Shown: in pieces, positions 9,299-18,782 of the stretch | Position numbering within the stretch: the stretch's first letter is position 1 | Layout: each line of letters starts with the position of its first letter | From: Simiduia sp. 21SJ11W-1 | Lineage (GTDB): Bacteria > Pseudomonadota > Gammaproteobacteria > Pseudomonadales > Cellvibrionaceae | NCBI RefSeq assembly: GCF_024138675.1 | Contig: NZ_CP090959.1 | Coordinates: forward strand, 1,767,501-1,831,500 | Reading direction: 5' to 3' | DNA: 64,000 nucleotides | Position numbers and translations under genes: made by a program | Notes under the pieces: model-generated | Databases searched by the model: none | The model's input: the letters and a program-made list of their open reading frames with translations, nothing else | What the model was told of the DNA's origin: nothing

Positions 9299-10037
9299 TC
9301 TGTTGAGCGTTGTTATACCCACCTACCGCGAAGGTGGGCGCTTATTGGCGTTACTTGAGTCACTGCAAGTGAGCCGCCAAAGCGCCGTAGAGATTATTGT
9401 GGTAGACGGCGAGGGTAGCGATAGCCGTATGCCGGCGCTTTCCTCTCTGTGCGACGCGTTAATCCAATCTGCCCCCGGGCGTGGCTTGCAAATGAATGCA
9501 GGTGCCGCCGTCGCCACATCGCCTTGGCTTTTGTTTTTGCACGCAGACAGTGGCAACGCTGCCCACTGTATTGCGCAATTGCTTGTGCAGCTGAAAAATT
9601 CGCCAGATCAGGTGTGGGGCTTTTTTAAGGTGCAAATTCGGCCTTTGCATCTGGCGCTTGAATGCGTCGCAAGCTTCATGAATTTGCGTTCGCGCACCAC
9701 GGGCATTGCTACCGGCGATCAGGGTATGTGGGTCAACCGGAAGGTGTTCACAGGCTGCGGCGGCTTTTCTGAATTGCGCCTGATGGAAGATATTGCATTG
9801 AGCGATCTGCTGGCCAAGCAGGCGCGCCCGCTACAATTAACAGGCCCCTTGATAACCGATGCCCGGCGTTGGCTCGCACGGGGCTGGTTGCGCACCATGG
9901 TACAGATGTGGTGGTTAAGGCTGCGCTACTGGGCCGGCACTCCCGGCGATGTTTTGGCGGCCCGCTATTACCCAAATCACAGTTTCGAGGCGCAACAGCC
10001 TGGCCTTTCACCCCGCCAACATCAAAAAGTTAAATGA
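9282..10037 (+). CDS. TIGR04283-family glycosyltransferase of the arsenosugar cluster
   Basis: GT2-fold protein beginning LSVVIPTYREGGRL, with VDGEGSDS (nucleotide-sugar binding), APGRGLQMNAGA, LFLHADS and GDQGMWV. These are the hallmarks of the family called transferase 2, rSAM/selenodomain-associated. GTG codons at 9279/9282 overlap the end of arsS, so the two are translationally coupled; the exact start is uncertain. A role in adding sugar to the arsenic or selenium product is inferred from context. Confidence 0.8.
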   Translation: MARSNNLLSVVIPTYREGGRLLALLESLQVSRQSAVEIIVVDGEGSDSRMPALSSLCDALIQSAPGRGLQMNAGAAVATSPWLLFLHADSGNAAHCIAQLLVQLKNSPDQVWGFFKVQIRPLHLALECVASFMNLRSRTTGIATGDQGMWVNRKVFTGCGGFSELRLMEDIALSDLLAKQARPLQLTGPLITDARRWLARGWLRTMVQMWWLRLRYWAGTPGDVLAARYYPNHSFEAQQPGLSPRQHQKVK

Positions 10038-10103
10038 TCATGCAGGCCATTAAGCGCCTGCAACGCGCCCACCCAAAAACACACAATTATTAAGGCCCAG
10101 GTT

Positions 10104-10739
10104 ATGCCCCGCGGGATAATTATTCAGTTTGCCAAGTTGCCGAGGGCCGGGCATGTGAAAACGCGCATGCAGCCAGTGTTAACAACCGCGCAAAGTTGTG
10201 CGTTGCATCAAGCACTGTTGGCGCACAGCTTTGAAACCGTCCAACGTTGGAGTGCAGCGAAGCCCGGTTGGGGGCATTGTCTGGCGGTTACTGATCCAGA
10301 AGATGCCCATTGGGGCCGATTTCAAGCGCCCTTGTGGGCACAGCCTGAGGGGGATTTAGGCGCGCGTATGGCGGCCGCGGTTCGCTGGGGTAAAGACCAG
10401 GGTGCTGGCTGCGTGCTGATTATCGGCAGCGATTGCCCCGGGCTCGGCTCGGATTACCTCAATAAGGCAGCCGAGGCCCTGGAAGGTGGCGCGCCCTTGG
10501 TGGTTGGCCCGGCCGCTGATGGTGGTTATGTGTTGATTGGTATGCGCGAGCCTCAGGCGGTGTTTGGTGATGTCCATTGGGGGTCAGACAAGGTGCTGGC
10601 GCAGACGCTGGCACGGGCAAAACACTTGAATTTGCACGTGCACCACCTGCCAACTCTCGACGACATCGACAGGCCCGAAGACTTGGTTTTGCTTGAAAAT
10701 TGGTCGGCTTTGGCGCCTTGGAGCCAATTTGAGCGTTAA
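10104..10739 (+). CDS. TIGR04282 (DUF2064) transferase of the arsenosugar cluster
   Basis: This 211-residue protein has IIQFAKLPRAGHVKTRM near the N-terminus, DLGARMAAA, IIGSDCPGL and GPAADGGYVLIGM. These motifs define the DUF2064 / rSAM-selenodomain transferase 1 family, related to nucleotidyl- and glycosyltransferases. It is the third gene of the arsS cluster, 66 bp downstream of the GT2 gene. Substrate unknown. Confidence 0.82.
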   Translation: MPRGIIIQFAKLPRAGHVKTRMQPVLTTAQSCALHQALLAHSFETVQRWSAAKPGWGHCLAVTDPEDAHWGRFQAPLWAQPEGDLGARMAAAVRWGKDQGAGCVLIIGSDCPGLGSDYLNKAAEALEGGAPLVVGPAADGGYVLIGMREPQAVFGDVHWGSDKVLAQTLARAKHLNLHVHHLPTLDDIDRPEDLVLLENWSALAPWSQFER

Positions 10740-11154
10740 GTGTGCGTTACCTTTATGCACACCATCATTTTTTGCTCAATCTTTGGGCAGGGCTTTCGCC
10801 AATGTTCAGGTTTTAATCTAGGTAAATAGTGTAAGTTATTGAAAGTAAAGGGTTATGTTGGGGTGCCTACTTTTTCGTCAAGTTGTAGGGCGCCCAGTAT
10901 TTACCGCGTATAGCGGCATCTGCCCAAGGAGTATGCACAGAGTTATCCACAAGAATTGGGGAAAACTGACAGTCAGAGCTGATTATTTGTTCAAGTTTGT
11001 TACCCGCTTTTGCAATTGCAATTATCGGTAAAGCCAGGTTTTGATTTTTGATCCGGCAGACCTTGCCCGTTTTGCGCTTAAATTCCCCGCCTCGCGCCCA
11101 GGCTTCCGTCGTTCGGCGGGCTGTGAGCCGCGATTGAGGGCTGGGTGCACGCCC
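10740..11154. other. Intergenic stretch between the arsenosugar cluster and flavodoxin gene
   Basis: A weak terminator-like hairpin (GTGTGC/GCACAC, 10740-10762, then six T residues at 10768-10773) closes the arsenosugar cluster. One perfect DnaA-box 9-mer TTATCCACA occurs at 10943-10951, but no second box or AT-rich unwinding region is evident. No gene is recognisable. Confidence 0.5.
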
Positions 11155-11616
11155 TTAGAAAATCCCCATCACCAAGCCTGCTGCCATCGTGAGCCCAAGC
11201 TCATGGGCATCGGCTAGATGTGCCGGCGTAATTTCGCCGCGGCAAATAAGCGGCGCAGCTACCCGGGTGAGGGGGTAGCCTTTGGCAATGCGATCTATTT
11301 CACGCACCGCCCCTGTGCCATCGTTACCGGCGGAGATAAACACGCCGTAGGGTTTGTTGAGCGCGTAAGGCTCTGCCGGGTAGAAAGTACGGTCAAAAAA
11401 ATCCTTTAGTGCGCCACTCATATACCCAAAATTTTCTGGCGTGCCAAACAGCACCCCATCACACCAGAGTAAATCTTCAAGGGTTGAATCGAAGGCTGTT
11501 TGCAGTTTCACGCTGCAGCCGGCTTCTTCCTGGGCACCGCGAAAAGCCGCCTCTGCAAGCTGGCCTGTGTTGCCAGACTGGGTGTGGTAAACAATGAGCA
11601 GGTGCTTGGCAGACAT
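11155..11616 (-). CDS. Flavodoxin-like / NAD(P)H-dependent FMN reductase family protein
   Basis: A 153-residue flavodoxin-fold protein. The N-terminal phosphate-binding loop HTQSGNTGQLAEA and the second FMN loop FGTPENFGYMSGALKDFFDRTFYP are characteristic of the WrbA/flavodoxin superfamily. It is probably a cytoplasmic FMN-dependent oxidoreductase; the substrate cannot be told. It is divergent from comEC. Confidence 0.8.
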   Translation of the reverse strand: MSAKHLLIVYHTQSGNTGQLAEAAFRGAQEEAGCSVKLQTAFDSTLEDLLWCDGVLFGTPENFGYMSGALKDFFDRTFYPAEPYALNKPYGVFISAGNDGTGAVREIDRIAKGYPLTRVAAPLICRGEITPAHLADAHELGLTMAAGLVMGIF

Positions 11617-11711
11617 TCAATAAAGGCCTGATTGATTCGCGAGGTGACGCCGCCGGTCAGGGCCGCTATAGTTGAGCTTACTTCCCCCTATGCGTTGAAA
11701 CAAGGATCGTT

Positions 11712-14243
11712 ATGCGCATGTCTTTGCTGGTTTTCAGCCTGAGCCTTGGCAGCCTTTGCCTGTGGCCGGATTTATTGCCTGGCAGTTGGCTAATAGCAGC
11801 CTGGTGCTTGGCACTTGCAGCCCTTTTATGGCCCTCACTTATTTTTTTCAATTTGACGAAAGTTCGGCCTGCGCCCGCAATCAGGCGGGGCATTTTGCAG
11901 GGGCTGTTTGCCGCACTGGCAGGGGTGAGTGCTGCGCAGTTGCATGGTGCGCACATAGTGCAGTCGCAATTGCCAGCCGCTTGTGATCAGCAGGCGTTTC
12001 GTATTGAAGGGCAGGTGGTTGATTTACCCAATCAGCAAATGGGCCGGGTACCCTTTGTAAGCTTTCAGCTGCGTGTAAAAAATATCAAAGGGTTAGGCCA
12101 AAATCAGCAGTTGGCCACTCAGTGTAAACCTCACGCAGTGCAGGGCGAGCGCGTGCAGCTGTATTTGTATGAAAGCGAAGGCTTACCCAAGCCACAAAAT
12201 ATAAAAGCCGGGCAGCATTTAAGCCTTGAGGTTGTGCTGAAACGCCCGCGTGGGCTGATCAATCCGGCGAGTCAGGATTATCAATTGAGGTTACTGCGCC
12301 AAGGCGTGATGGCAACGGGCATTGTACGGCAGTTGGTGCCGCTGCCTGATGCACGGCCAGGCTTCTCTGTTGATGTGCTGCGTGCGGCCTGGCGAGAAAA
12401 ATTAACCCGGTGGGTAGCCGACCCTGAAGTGGTGGCGGTGATGGCAGCGCTCTCTATTGGTAGCCGGCAGGGCTTAAGTGAAAACACCCGCACGCTACTT
12501 ACCCACACGGGTACCGGCCACTTGCTTGCCATATCCGGCTTGCATGTGGGCATGATGGCGCTGGTGGGGTATGGCCTTGGGCGGCTGCTCTTTGCGCTTT
12601 GTGTCGCGCTTTTTTCCGCGTCTTTTTACACGGTGATAAACGGGCGCTTACTGGCGGCTGTGGTGTCTGTGATTTGCGCCGGTGGCTATGCAGGTTTGAG
12701 TGGCTTTGCGCTACCCACGCAGCGCGCGTTGATCATGGTGTGTTTGGTGTATATCGCGCAATGGGTGGCCCGCTACTGGGCCCTGCTGGATGTGTGGCTG
12801 GTAGCGCTCGCCTTGGTGCTGCTGATAAATCCGCTGCAAGCGGCCGATGCCGGGCTGTATTTATCATTTGGTGCGGTATGGGCGTTGATGATGCGCCTGG
12901 ATGCTCGCCACAACCAAAGTCACCATTGGGTGGGGAAAATCAGCGGCTGGTTTTTGCCGCAATGGTGGGTATTTTTGGGGCTGATTCCGTTAACCATTTT
13001 ATTTTGGCAGGGGGTGAGTTCAACGAGTGTGGTGGCCAATAGTATTGCCATACCTTGGGTGACATTAATCACTGTGCCCGTTGTGTTGTTGGCGTTTGTG
13101 TTGCAGTGGCTGCCGCTGGTGTCTGAATTTTTAGTCTCGGTGTGTGCCGCAAGTATCGAGAGTTTGCTGGCGGTTTTGGCGGCCCTGGCAGCTATTGCCC
13201 GCGCGTGGGGCTGGCTGGTTGTCAGTTTGCCGGCCTTTGTGTGGTTGCTGGTGTTTTTTGCGGTGGCCTTGCTGTTTGTGCCGCTGCCTGTACGAGTGCG
13301 CATTGCCTGTTTGGTGTGCCTTGCCTTTGCAAGCCTGTTGCATACCGGATTTTTAGCGTTGAGTCACCCAGCCCGCCAGCGCATTACCGTGTTTGATGTG
13401 GGGCAGGGGCTTGCCGTGTTAATGGAAATAGATGGCCGTGTGATTTTGTACGACACCGGGCCGCCGCTGGGCAATCACACTAACGCTGCTGAACATATTT
13501 TATTGCCCTACCTGGTTGCGCGCGGTATTAACCGGTTAGACCTGTTGATTGTGAGCCACGGCGATGCCGACCACGCAAGCGGGGTGCAAACACTGATTTC
13601 ACAATTGAAGGTAGATACCCTTTGGTTTGGCGAACCGCTTGAAGGGTTTGGCTTAGGCGCCATGACGCAGCCAAACACCGGTGCATGGCCTGCAGGTCAC
13701 ATGGCCCGTGCGCGCAATGCTCAAAACGCGCGTACAACTGCCTTTGCAGGCGAGCTTGGTGCTTGCCATGGCAAGCGCTGGGCCGGAGCCTCAGGGCTGT
13801 TTACCCTAAGCGCCTTGCCGCGGCCTGTTTCGCAATTACAGGGCGGTGGCAATAATGCCTCATGTGTGGTGTTGCTGGTGCTGCCCGGGCTTTCGGTGTT
13901 GATACCTGGCGATATTGATAAATCAGCCGAGCTTAGCCTCAATTTGCCCGCTCACAATGCAGGCGGGCTGCAGCTACTTGTGGCCCCCCACCATGGCAGC
14001 AAAAGCTCATCAAGCTTTGGCCTGCTGGGCATGTTTCAACCCTCCCATGTGATCGTAAGCGCAGGTTATCGCAATCGCTATGGGCACCCCCATGAGGATG
14101 TGGTGGCGCGCGCCCAGCTCTACGGGGCCATGCTGCTCAACACCGCCACCAGTGGTGCCATTGAGTATCACTGGCAAGCGGGAGAGCCCGGTGGCTTTCG
14201 CACCTGGCGCAATTATCAGCGCCGGTTCTGGCATCACCGCTAA
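11712..14243 (+). CDS. comEC: DNA internalisation channel ComEC/Rec2
   Basis: The 843-residue protein has N-terminal TM helices (about residues 3-65), an OB-like domain, the Competence domain with many TM helices around LLAISGLHVGMMALVGYG, and a C-terminal metallo-beta-lactamase-like domain with HGDADHASG (about residue 616) and APHHGSK. This is the complete ComEC/Rec2 architecture, which carries single-stranded DNA across the inner membrane during transformation. It precedes exbB/exbD, as often seen in related genomes. Confidence 0.93.
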   Translation: MRMSLLVFSLSLGSLCLWPDLLPGSWLIAAWCLALAALLWPSLIFFNLTKVRPAPAIRRGILQGLFAALAGVSAAQLHGAHIVQSQLPAACDQQAFRIEGQVVDLPNQQMGRVPFVSFQLRVKNIKGLGQNQQLATQCKPHAVQGERVQLYLYESEGLPKPQNIKAGQHLSLEVVLKRPRGLINPASQDYQLRLLRQGVMATGIVRQLVPLPDARPGFSVDVLRAAWREKLTRWVADPEVVAVMAALSIGSRQGLSENTRTLLTHTGTGHLLAISGLHVGMMALVGYGLGRLLFALCVALFSASFYTVINGRLLAAVVSVICAGGYAGLSGFALPTQRALIMVCLVYIAQWVARYWALLDVWLVALALVLLINPLQAADAGLYLSFGAVWALMMRLDARHNQSHHWVGKISGWFLPQWWVFLGLIPLTILFWQGVSSTSVVANSIAIPWVTLITVPVVLLAFVLQWLPLVSEFLVSVCAASIESLLAVLAALAAIARAWGWLVVSLPAFVWLLVFFAVALLFVPLPVRVRIACLVCLAFASLLHTGFLALSHPARQRITVFDVGQGLAVLMEIDGRVILYDTGPPLGNHTNAAEHILLPYLVARGINRLDLLIVSHGDADHASGVQTLISQLKVDTLWFGEPLEGFGLGAMTQPNTGAWPAGHMARARNAQNARTTAFAGELGACHGKRWAGASGLFTLSALPRPVSQLQGGGNNASCVVLLVLPGLSVLIPGDIDKSAELSLNLPAHNAGGLQLLVAPHHGSKSSSSFGLLGMFQPSHVIVSAGYRNRYGHPHEDVVARAQLYGAMLLNTATSGAIEYHWQAGEPGGFRTWRNYQRRFWHHR

Positions 14244-14341
14244 ACAGCCTTAAAACCTTGTGGTAGAGTGACGGGCAATTTGGCGGCGGTGTCCGCTCAA
14301 TGGCAATTATCCCTTGCAAGGCAAGAGCTTAGGAGTGTGAA

Positions 14342-14965
14342 GTGATCGAGATTTTCTTGTCCGGTGGTTGGCTGATGTGGCCTATTTTGATTTGTTCCAT
14401 GGCCGTTGTGGGTATCACCCTGGAGCGGTTCTGGACACTGGATGCGAAGAAAATCGCACCACGGCATTTGTTGTCGCAGGTTTGGGGTTGGATAAAAAAT
14501 AACCAGCTCGATGCGACCAAGATCAAAGAGCTAAAGCAGTCTTCCCAGTTGGGCAGAATTCTGGCTGCAGGGCTTAGCAATTCACGCCACGGCCGCGACA
14601 TTATGCGCGACTCAATTCAAGAGGCTGCCGGCGAAGTGGTGCACACCCTGGAGCAATACCTCGGCGCACTGGCCACTATCGCCGCCGTTGCCCCATTGTT
14701 GGGGCTACTGGGTACCGTCATCGGCATGATTGATGTATTCACCACCATCACCGAGCAGGGCACGGGTAACGCCGGTGCATTGGCCGGTGGTATTTCACAG
14801 GCCTTGATTACCACGGCTGCAGGTTTGTGTGTGGCGATTCCCGCGATGATTGCGCACCGGTTTTTCGTGCGTAAAGTAGATTCGCTCATCGTTATTATGG
14901 AGCAGGAGTCTATTAAGCTTGTGGATGCCCTGCACAGCGATCGCCGTGTGGAAGGCAAGGGTTAA
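14342..14965 (+). CDS. exbB: ExbB/TolQ-type proton channel subunit
   Basis: This 207-residue MotA/TolQ/ExbB protein has three TM helices (about 8-28, 110-132, 150-172) and the signature LATIAAVAPLLGLLGTVIGMIDVF, GGISQALITTAAGL. It starts at GTG 14342 behind a good taggagtg site. With ExbD it forms an inner-membrane proton-driven motor. The partner driven (TonB or other) is not visible here. It is part of the exbB-exbD-lpxK-kdsB operon, in which the pair is traditionally placed beside lipid A genes. Confidence 0.9.
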   Translation: MIEIFLSGGWLMWPILICSMAVVGITLERFWTLDAKKIAPRHLLSQVWGWIKNNQLDATKIKELKQSSQLGRILAAGLSNSRHGRDIMRDSIQEAAGEVVHTLEQYLGALATIAAVAPLLGLLGTVIGMIDVFTTITEQGTGNAGALAGGISQALITTAAGLCVAIPAMIAHRFFVRKVDSLIVIMEQESIKLVDALHSDRRVEGKG

Positions 14966-14968
14966 TAA

Positions 14969-15406
14969 ATGAGCAACGCCGTACAGTTTCGCCGCTCGCG
15001 CCGCGAAGAAGAGGCAGTTAACCTAACACCCCTTATCGACGTGGTGTTTTTGCTGCTGATCTTTTTTATGGTGTCTACCACCTTTACCAAAGAAACCCAT
15101 TTGTCCATTGATTTGCCGGAAGCCAAAGGTGAATCAGCCCAGGAGTTGCCGCAGCAAGTTGAAATTCTGATTCATGCAGACGGCAGCTATGCCATCAATG
15201 GCCAAACATTGGTGGATAAAAAACTGCCCACCTTATTGCGTGCGCTGCAATCACTTGAAGGCGAGGCGAATGAAACGCCGTTGATTATCACCGCCGATGC
15301 GGCAACCCCGCACCAGGCCGTGGTAACCGCCATGGATGCCGCAGGTCAGCTGGGCTTTGTGCACCTGAGCCTTACCACCCGTCGCCCAGAAGTGCAGGAA
15401 GACTGA
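14969..15406 (+). CDS. exbD: ExbD/TolR-type biopolymer transport protein
   Basis: A 145-residue protein with one N-terminal TM helix (NLTPLIDVVFLLLIFFMVSTTF, with the motor aspartate in LIDVV) and a periplasmic domain. It starts 3 bp after exbB and is followed after 4 bp by lpxK, so they are co-transcribed. Confidence 0.92.
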   Translation: MSNAVQFRRSRREEEAVNLTPLIDVVFLLLIFFMVSTTFTKETHLSIDLPEAKGESAQELPQQVEILIHADGSYAINGQTLVDKKLPTLLRALQSLEGEANETPLIITADAATPHQAVVTAMDAAGQLGFVHLSLTTRRPEVQED

Positions 15407-15410
15407 TACG

Positions 15411-16439
15411 ATGCAGGCCTTTATGCTCAAGGCCTGGTACGAGGGTGGTTGGCGCTCTTGGGTGACGCTGCCTTTGCTATGGCCATTGAGTGTGTTGTTG
15501 CGGGCTGTTGCCGCAATCAGGCGCAGGCGCCAGCAGGCCCAGGCCCAGGCGCACGCAGTTGCAGGCGTGCCCGTGATCATTGTGGGCAATATTTCCGTGG
15601 GCGGTACCGGCAAAACGCCACTCATTGAAGCGCTGGCGCAGTCGCTGCAACAAGCCGGTTGGCGCCCGGGCATTGTCAGCCGTGGCTACGGTGGGCAGGG
15701 GCCATTCCCGCTTTTGGTGTCATCCAATACATCGGCACAAGCCTCGGGCGATGAACCCAAAATGTTGTATGAGCGCACGGGCTTGCCTTTGGTGGTGGCG
15801 CCTGATCGCCCCCTTGCCGTGCAGCATTTGTTAAGCCAGGCCAATTGTAATGTCATATTGAGCGACGATGGCCTGCAGCATTACCGGCTCCACAGAGATC
15901 TGGAAATTATTGTGCTAGACGGCAGCCGGGGCCTGGGTAATGGCCGGTTGTTACCGGCAGGCCCCCTGCGTGAAACACCTGCACGTTTAGGCGAAGCAGA
16001 TTTACTTGTGATTAACGCCGCAGGCCCGCTGCACCCGAGTTTACAGCCCTGGGCGCACCAAAGTATCACCATGACCCTAAAAGCCCACGAGGCCGTAAAT
16101 GTGGCCACAGGTGAGCGGCGGCCCATTGGTGAATTGCCCGATTGTCACTGGGCAGCCCTTTGTGGAATTGGCAACCCGGCGCGTTTTTATCACACGTTAG
16201 ATGAGCTAAATTTGCGTTATACGCCGCACAGTTTTCCAGATCATCACGCCTACACTGAGCAAGAGCTGCAGGCTTTTACGGAAAAAGCCGTGTTGATGAC
16301 CGAAAAAGACGCCGTAAAATGCCATCGGTTTGCCGGCGCGAACTGGTGGTTTATCAAGGTGGCGCCAACATTTAGCCGTGATATCAAAGCGCAGCTTACG
16401 GCATTGCTGAATGCCCTTGAAAATCCCATTGCTGATTAA
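15411..16439 (+). CDS. lpxK: Tetraacyldisaccharide 4'-kinase LpxK
   Basis: LpxK phosphorylates the lipid A disaccharide at the inner membrane. The 342-residue product has an N-terminal hydrophobic segment and a Walker A loop VGNISVGGTGKTP (about 58-70), followed by SRGYGG, SDDGLQHYRLHRD and LPAGPLRE. It lies in the exbBD-lpxK-kdsB cluster of envelope genes. Confidence 0.95.
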   Translation: MQAFMLKAWYEGGWRSWVTLPLLWPLSVLLRAVAAIRRRRQQAQAQAHAVAGVPVIIVGNISVGGTGKTPLIEALAQSLQQAGWRPGIVSRGYGGQGPFPLLVSSNTSAQASGDEPKMLYERTGLPLVVAPDRPLAVQHLLSQANCNVILSDDGLQHYRLHRDLEIIVLDGSRGLGNGRLLPAGPLRETPARLGEADLLVINAAGPLHPSLQPWAHQSITMTLKAHEAVNVATGERRPIGELPDCHWAALCGIGNPARFYHTLDELNLRYTPHSFPDHHAYTEQELQAFTEKAVLMTEKDAVKCHRFAGANWWFIKVAPTFSRDIKAQLTALLNALENPIAD

Positions 16440-16487
16440 GCAATAAATTTTTTATACGTTGGGCCAAATTTTAGGTAAACATTTACT

Positions 16488-17252
16488 ATGAGTTACACAG
16501 TTATTATTCCTGCCCGCTTTGGCTCCAGCCGGCTACCCGGTAAGCCGCTGGCTGATATTGGCGGTAAAACCATGATTGAGCGGGTGGTTGCTGCGGCAAG
16601 TTTAAGCGGCGCTCAACGCGTGGTGGTTGCCACAGACGACGAGCGCATACGCGAACATTTGCAGGCCAAAGGCATTGCCGTGTGCATGACCCGTGTAGAC
16701 CACGCCTCAGGTACAGACAGGCTGCAGGAAGTGGCGCAGCAGCTAAAACTTGCAGATAGCGACATAGTGGTAAACGTGCAGGGTGATGAGCCGTTAATTC
16801 CGCCAGCGGTTATCGATCAGGTGGCAAGTAATTTGGCCAATGCGAAAGCGGCATCTGTAGCAACACTGTGTGAAGCTATTGTAAAGCCCGAGGATTTATT
16901 CAACCCCAATGTTGTAAAAGTTGTGGCTGATCACGAAGGCCTGGCGCTGTATTTCAGCCGCGCGCCAATGCCTTGGGCGCGCGATGCCTTTGCCGCCCGC
17001 GGCACAGATTTTCACGGTGAATTACCGGCTGCACCCTTTGCACGCCATATTGGCATTTATGCCTATAAGGTTGGTCTGTTAAACCAGTTTGTGCAGTGGC
17101 CGCAGGCGCCCCTTGAGCAAGTTGAATCGTTGGAGCAATTGCGTGTTTTGCATTTCGGCCACCGCATTCATGTGGCAGAGGCCTGCGAGCCGGTACCCGG
17201 TGGCGTAGATACGCCTGAAGATCTTGCCCGGTTGCGCAAGTTGTTAGGGTAG
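16488..17252 (+). CDS. kdsB: CMP-KDO synthetase KdsB
   Basis: KdsB (3-deoxy-manno-octulosonate cytidylyltransferase) activates KDO for LPS. The 254-residue product has the nucleotidyltransferase start [35 protein letters not shown] and [11 protein letters not shown]. Length is standard. It is downstream of lpxK with a 48-bp gap. Confidence 0.95.
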   Translation: MSYTVIIPARFGSSRLPGKPLADIGGKTMIERVVAAASLSGAQRVVVATDDERIREHLQAKGIAVCMTRVDHASGTDRLQEVAQQLKLADSDIVVNVQGDEPLIPPAVIDQVASNLANAKAASVATLCEAIVKPEDLFNPNVVKVVADHEGLALYFSRAPMPWARDAFAARGTDFHGELPAAPFARHIGIYAYKVGLLNQFVQWPQAPLEQVESLEQLRVLHFGHRIHVAEACEPVPGGVDTPEDLARLRKLLG

Positions 17253-17283
17253 GGCGTGCTTTGGTTGCTCAATAGGTATATTG

Positions 17284-17775
17284 ATGAAAATAAAAGTATT
17301 GATGGTGTGCCTTGGCAACATTTGCCGCTCGCCCACCGCAGAAGGCGTATTGCAACAAAGGCTTAAGGCCGAAGGGTTAGCTGCGGTTGTACAGGTAGAT
17401 TCAGCCGGCACCGCAGGCTGGCATGTTGGCAAGGCACCGGATGCCCGTAGCCAAGCCCATGCGTTGCGGCGCGGCTACGATTTATCGAGCCAGGCCTCAC
17501 GGCAGGTAACGGCCGAAGATTTTAATACCTTCGATTACATTCTCGCCATGGATCAGCAAAACCTTGCCGATCTGCGCGCCATTAACCCCGCCAACAGTAA
17601 AGCCCAGCTGCAACTGTTTTTAGCTTTTGCGCCCAATTGCGGCACAACGGAAGTGCCAGACCCTTACTACGAGGGCGAAGCAGGTTTCGAGCAGGTGCTG
17701 GATTTAATTGAGCAAGCTGCAAGTGGGTTTATTGCCCATTTGCGCACCCATGATTTAAGTAGCCACACGCTGTGA
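17284..17775 (+). CDS. Low-molecular-weight protein tyrosine phosphatase
   Basis: The active-site loop CLGNICRSP (CX5R(S/T)) is at residues 9-17 and the general-acid aspartate is in VPDPYYEG. About 163 residues, the normal size for cytoplasmic LMW-PTPs. The ATG at 17284 is used; an in-frame TTG lies directly before it. Its TGA overlaps the GTG of murB, so they are translationally coupled. No polysaccharide kinase or wzc gene is nearby, so a housekeeping role is likely. Confidence 0.9.
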   Translation: MKIKVLMVCLGNICRSPTAEGVLQQRLKAEGLAAVVQVDSAGTAGWHVGKAPDARSQAHALRRGYDLSSQASRQVTAEDFNTFDYILAMDQQNLADLRAINPANSKAQLQLFLAFAPNCGTTEVPDPYYEGEAGFEQVLDLIEQAASGFIAHLRTHDLSSHTL

Positions 17776-18782
17776 ATATTCAAACCAAGGTTAATCTAGC
17801 GCCTTATTGCACTATGGCAACACCCGCTGTTGCCGAGCGCTTGGTTGTGGTTGAGTCTACCCGGGCTTTGCGCGAAGCGTTGGCGCTGGCCCAGGCCAAC
17901 CGCTGGCCTGTGTATGTGTTAGGTGGCGGCAGTAATGTGGTCTTCAAAGGCGACCTTGCAGGCCTTGTAATTCACATGGCCATTGACGGCATAACCCTGC
18001 AAGATGCCCAAGATACCGTACTGGTGACGGCCGGTGCCGGTGTGCGCTGGCAGGCGTTGGTAGATTTTTGTGTGGCACAAAATCTATGGGGTGTTGAAAA
18101 CCTGAACCTTATTCCCGGCACTGTGGGGGCTGCCCCCATTCAAAACATCGGCGCCTATGGCGTTGAGCTGGAATCCATTTTCCATAGGCTTGAGTTAGTG
18201 CGGGTAGATGATCTGAGTGCCCACACATTCACACCCGAGATGTGCGAGTTTTCTTACCGGCAAAGCCGCTTCAAGCGTGAGCCTGGTGCTTATGTAATTA
18301 CGTCTGTTACCTTAAGGCTTGCCAGGCAGGGTGAGCCACAGCTGAGCTACCCGGGGCTGCAAAACCAGCTCGCCCATGTTGCGGGCCCGTTAACGCCAAA
18401 GGCCGTGGCAGATACCGTGGCGGCCATTCGGCGCGCCAAACTGCCAGACCCGAAAGATATCCCCAATAGCGGCAGCTTCTTTCACAACCCCATAGTTTCG
18501 GCCAGCAAGGCTGCAGAGCTTCAGGCCCGCTGGCCAAACCTTGTGAGCTTTGCGCAACCCAACGGGCAAGTGAAGCTGGCCGCCGGCTGGTTAATTGAGC
18601 AAGCCGGTTTTAAGGGCCAGCTCTACGATGGGGTGGGTATGCATAGCCAGCAAGCACTGGTGATGACCAATCCGGGCCGGTGCAATGGCAGCCAGGTGCT
18701 GGCGTTGGCTGAGACGGTAGCCCAAAAGGTGAACGACCTGTTTGGGGTGCAGCTCCATGTTGAACCTCAAATTCTTCCCTGA
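17772..18782 (+). CDS. murB: UDP-N-acetylenolpyruvoylglucosamine reductase MurB
   Basis: MurB makes UDP-MurNAc for peptidoglycan with FAD and NADPH. The 336-residue product has the FAD motifs LGGGSNVV and NLIPGTVGAAPIQNIGAYGVE, the catalytic SYRQSRFK and the SGSFFHNP serine region (about residue 234). The length fits the type I (E. coli-like) form. It overlaps the upstream phosphatase and the downstream alkB-like gene. Confidence 0.95.
   Translation: MNIQTKVNLAPYCTMATPAVAERLVVVESTRALREALALAQANRWPVYVLGGGSNVVFKGDLAGLVIHMAIDGITLQDAQDTVLVTAGAGVRWQALVDFCVAQNLWGVENLNLIPGTVGAAPIQNIGAYGVELESIFHRLELVRVDDLSAHTFTPEMCEFSYRQSRFKREPGAYVITSVTLRLARQGEPQLSYPGLQNQLAHVAGPLTPKAVADTVAAIRRAKLPDPKDIPNSGSFFHNPIVSASKAAELQARWPNLVSFAQPNGQVKLAAGWLIEQAGFKGQLYDGVGMHSQQALVMTNPGRCNGSQVLALAETVAQKVNDLFGVQLHVEPQILP

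Noticed and set aside
10943-10951. Perfect DnaA box TTATCCACA
   Set aside because: Single box, no cluster, no AT-rich region or dnaA/dnaN/gidA genes. Not an origin.
12920-13343. Minus-strand frames inside comEC
   Set aside because: Shadow frames of the TM-rich coding region; low-complexity composition and no ribosome sites.
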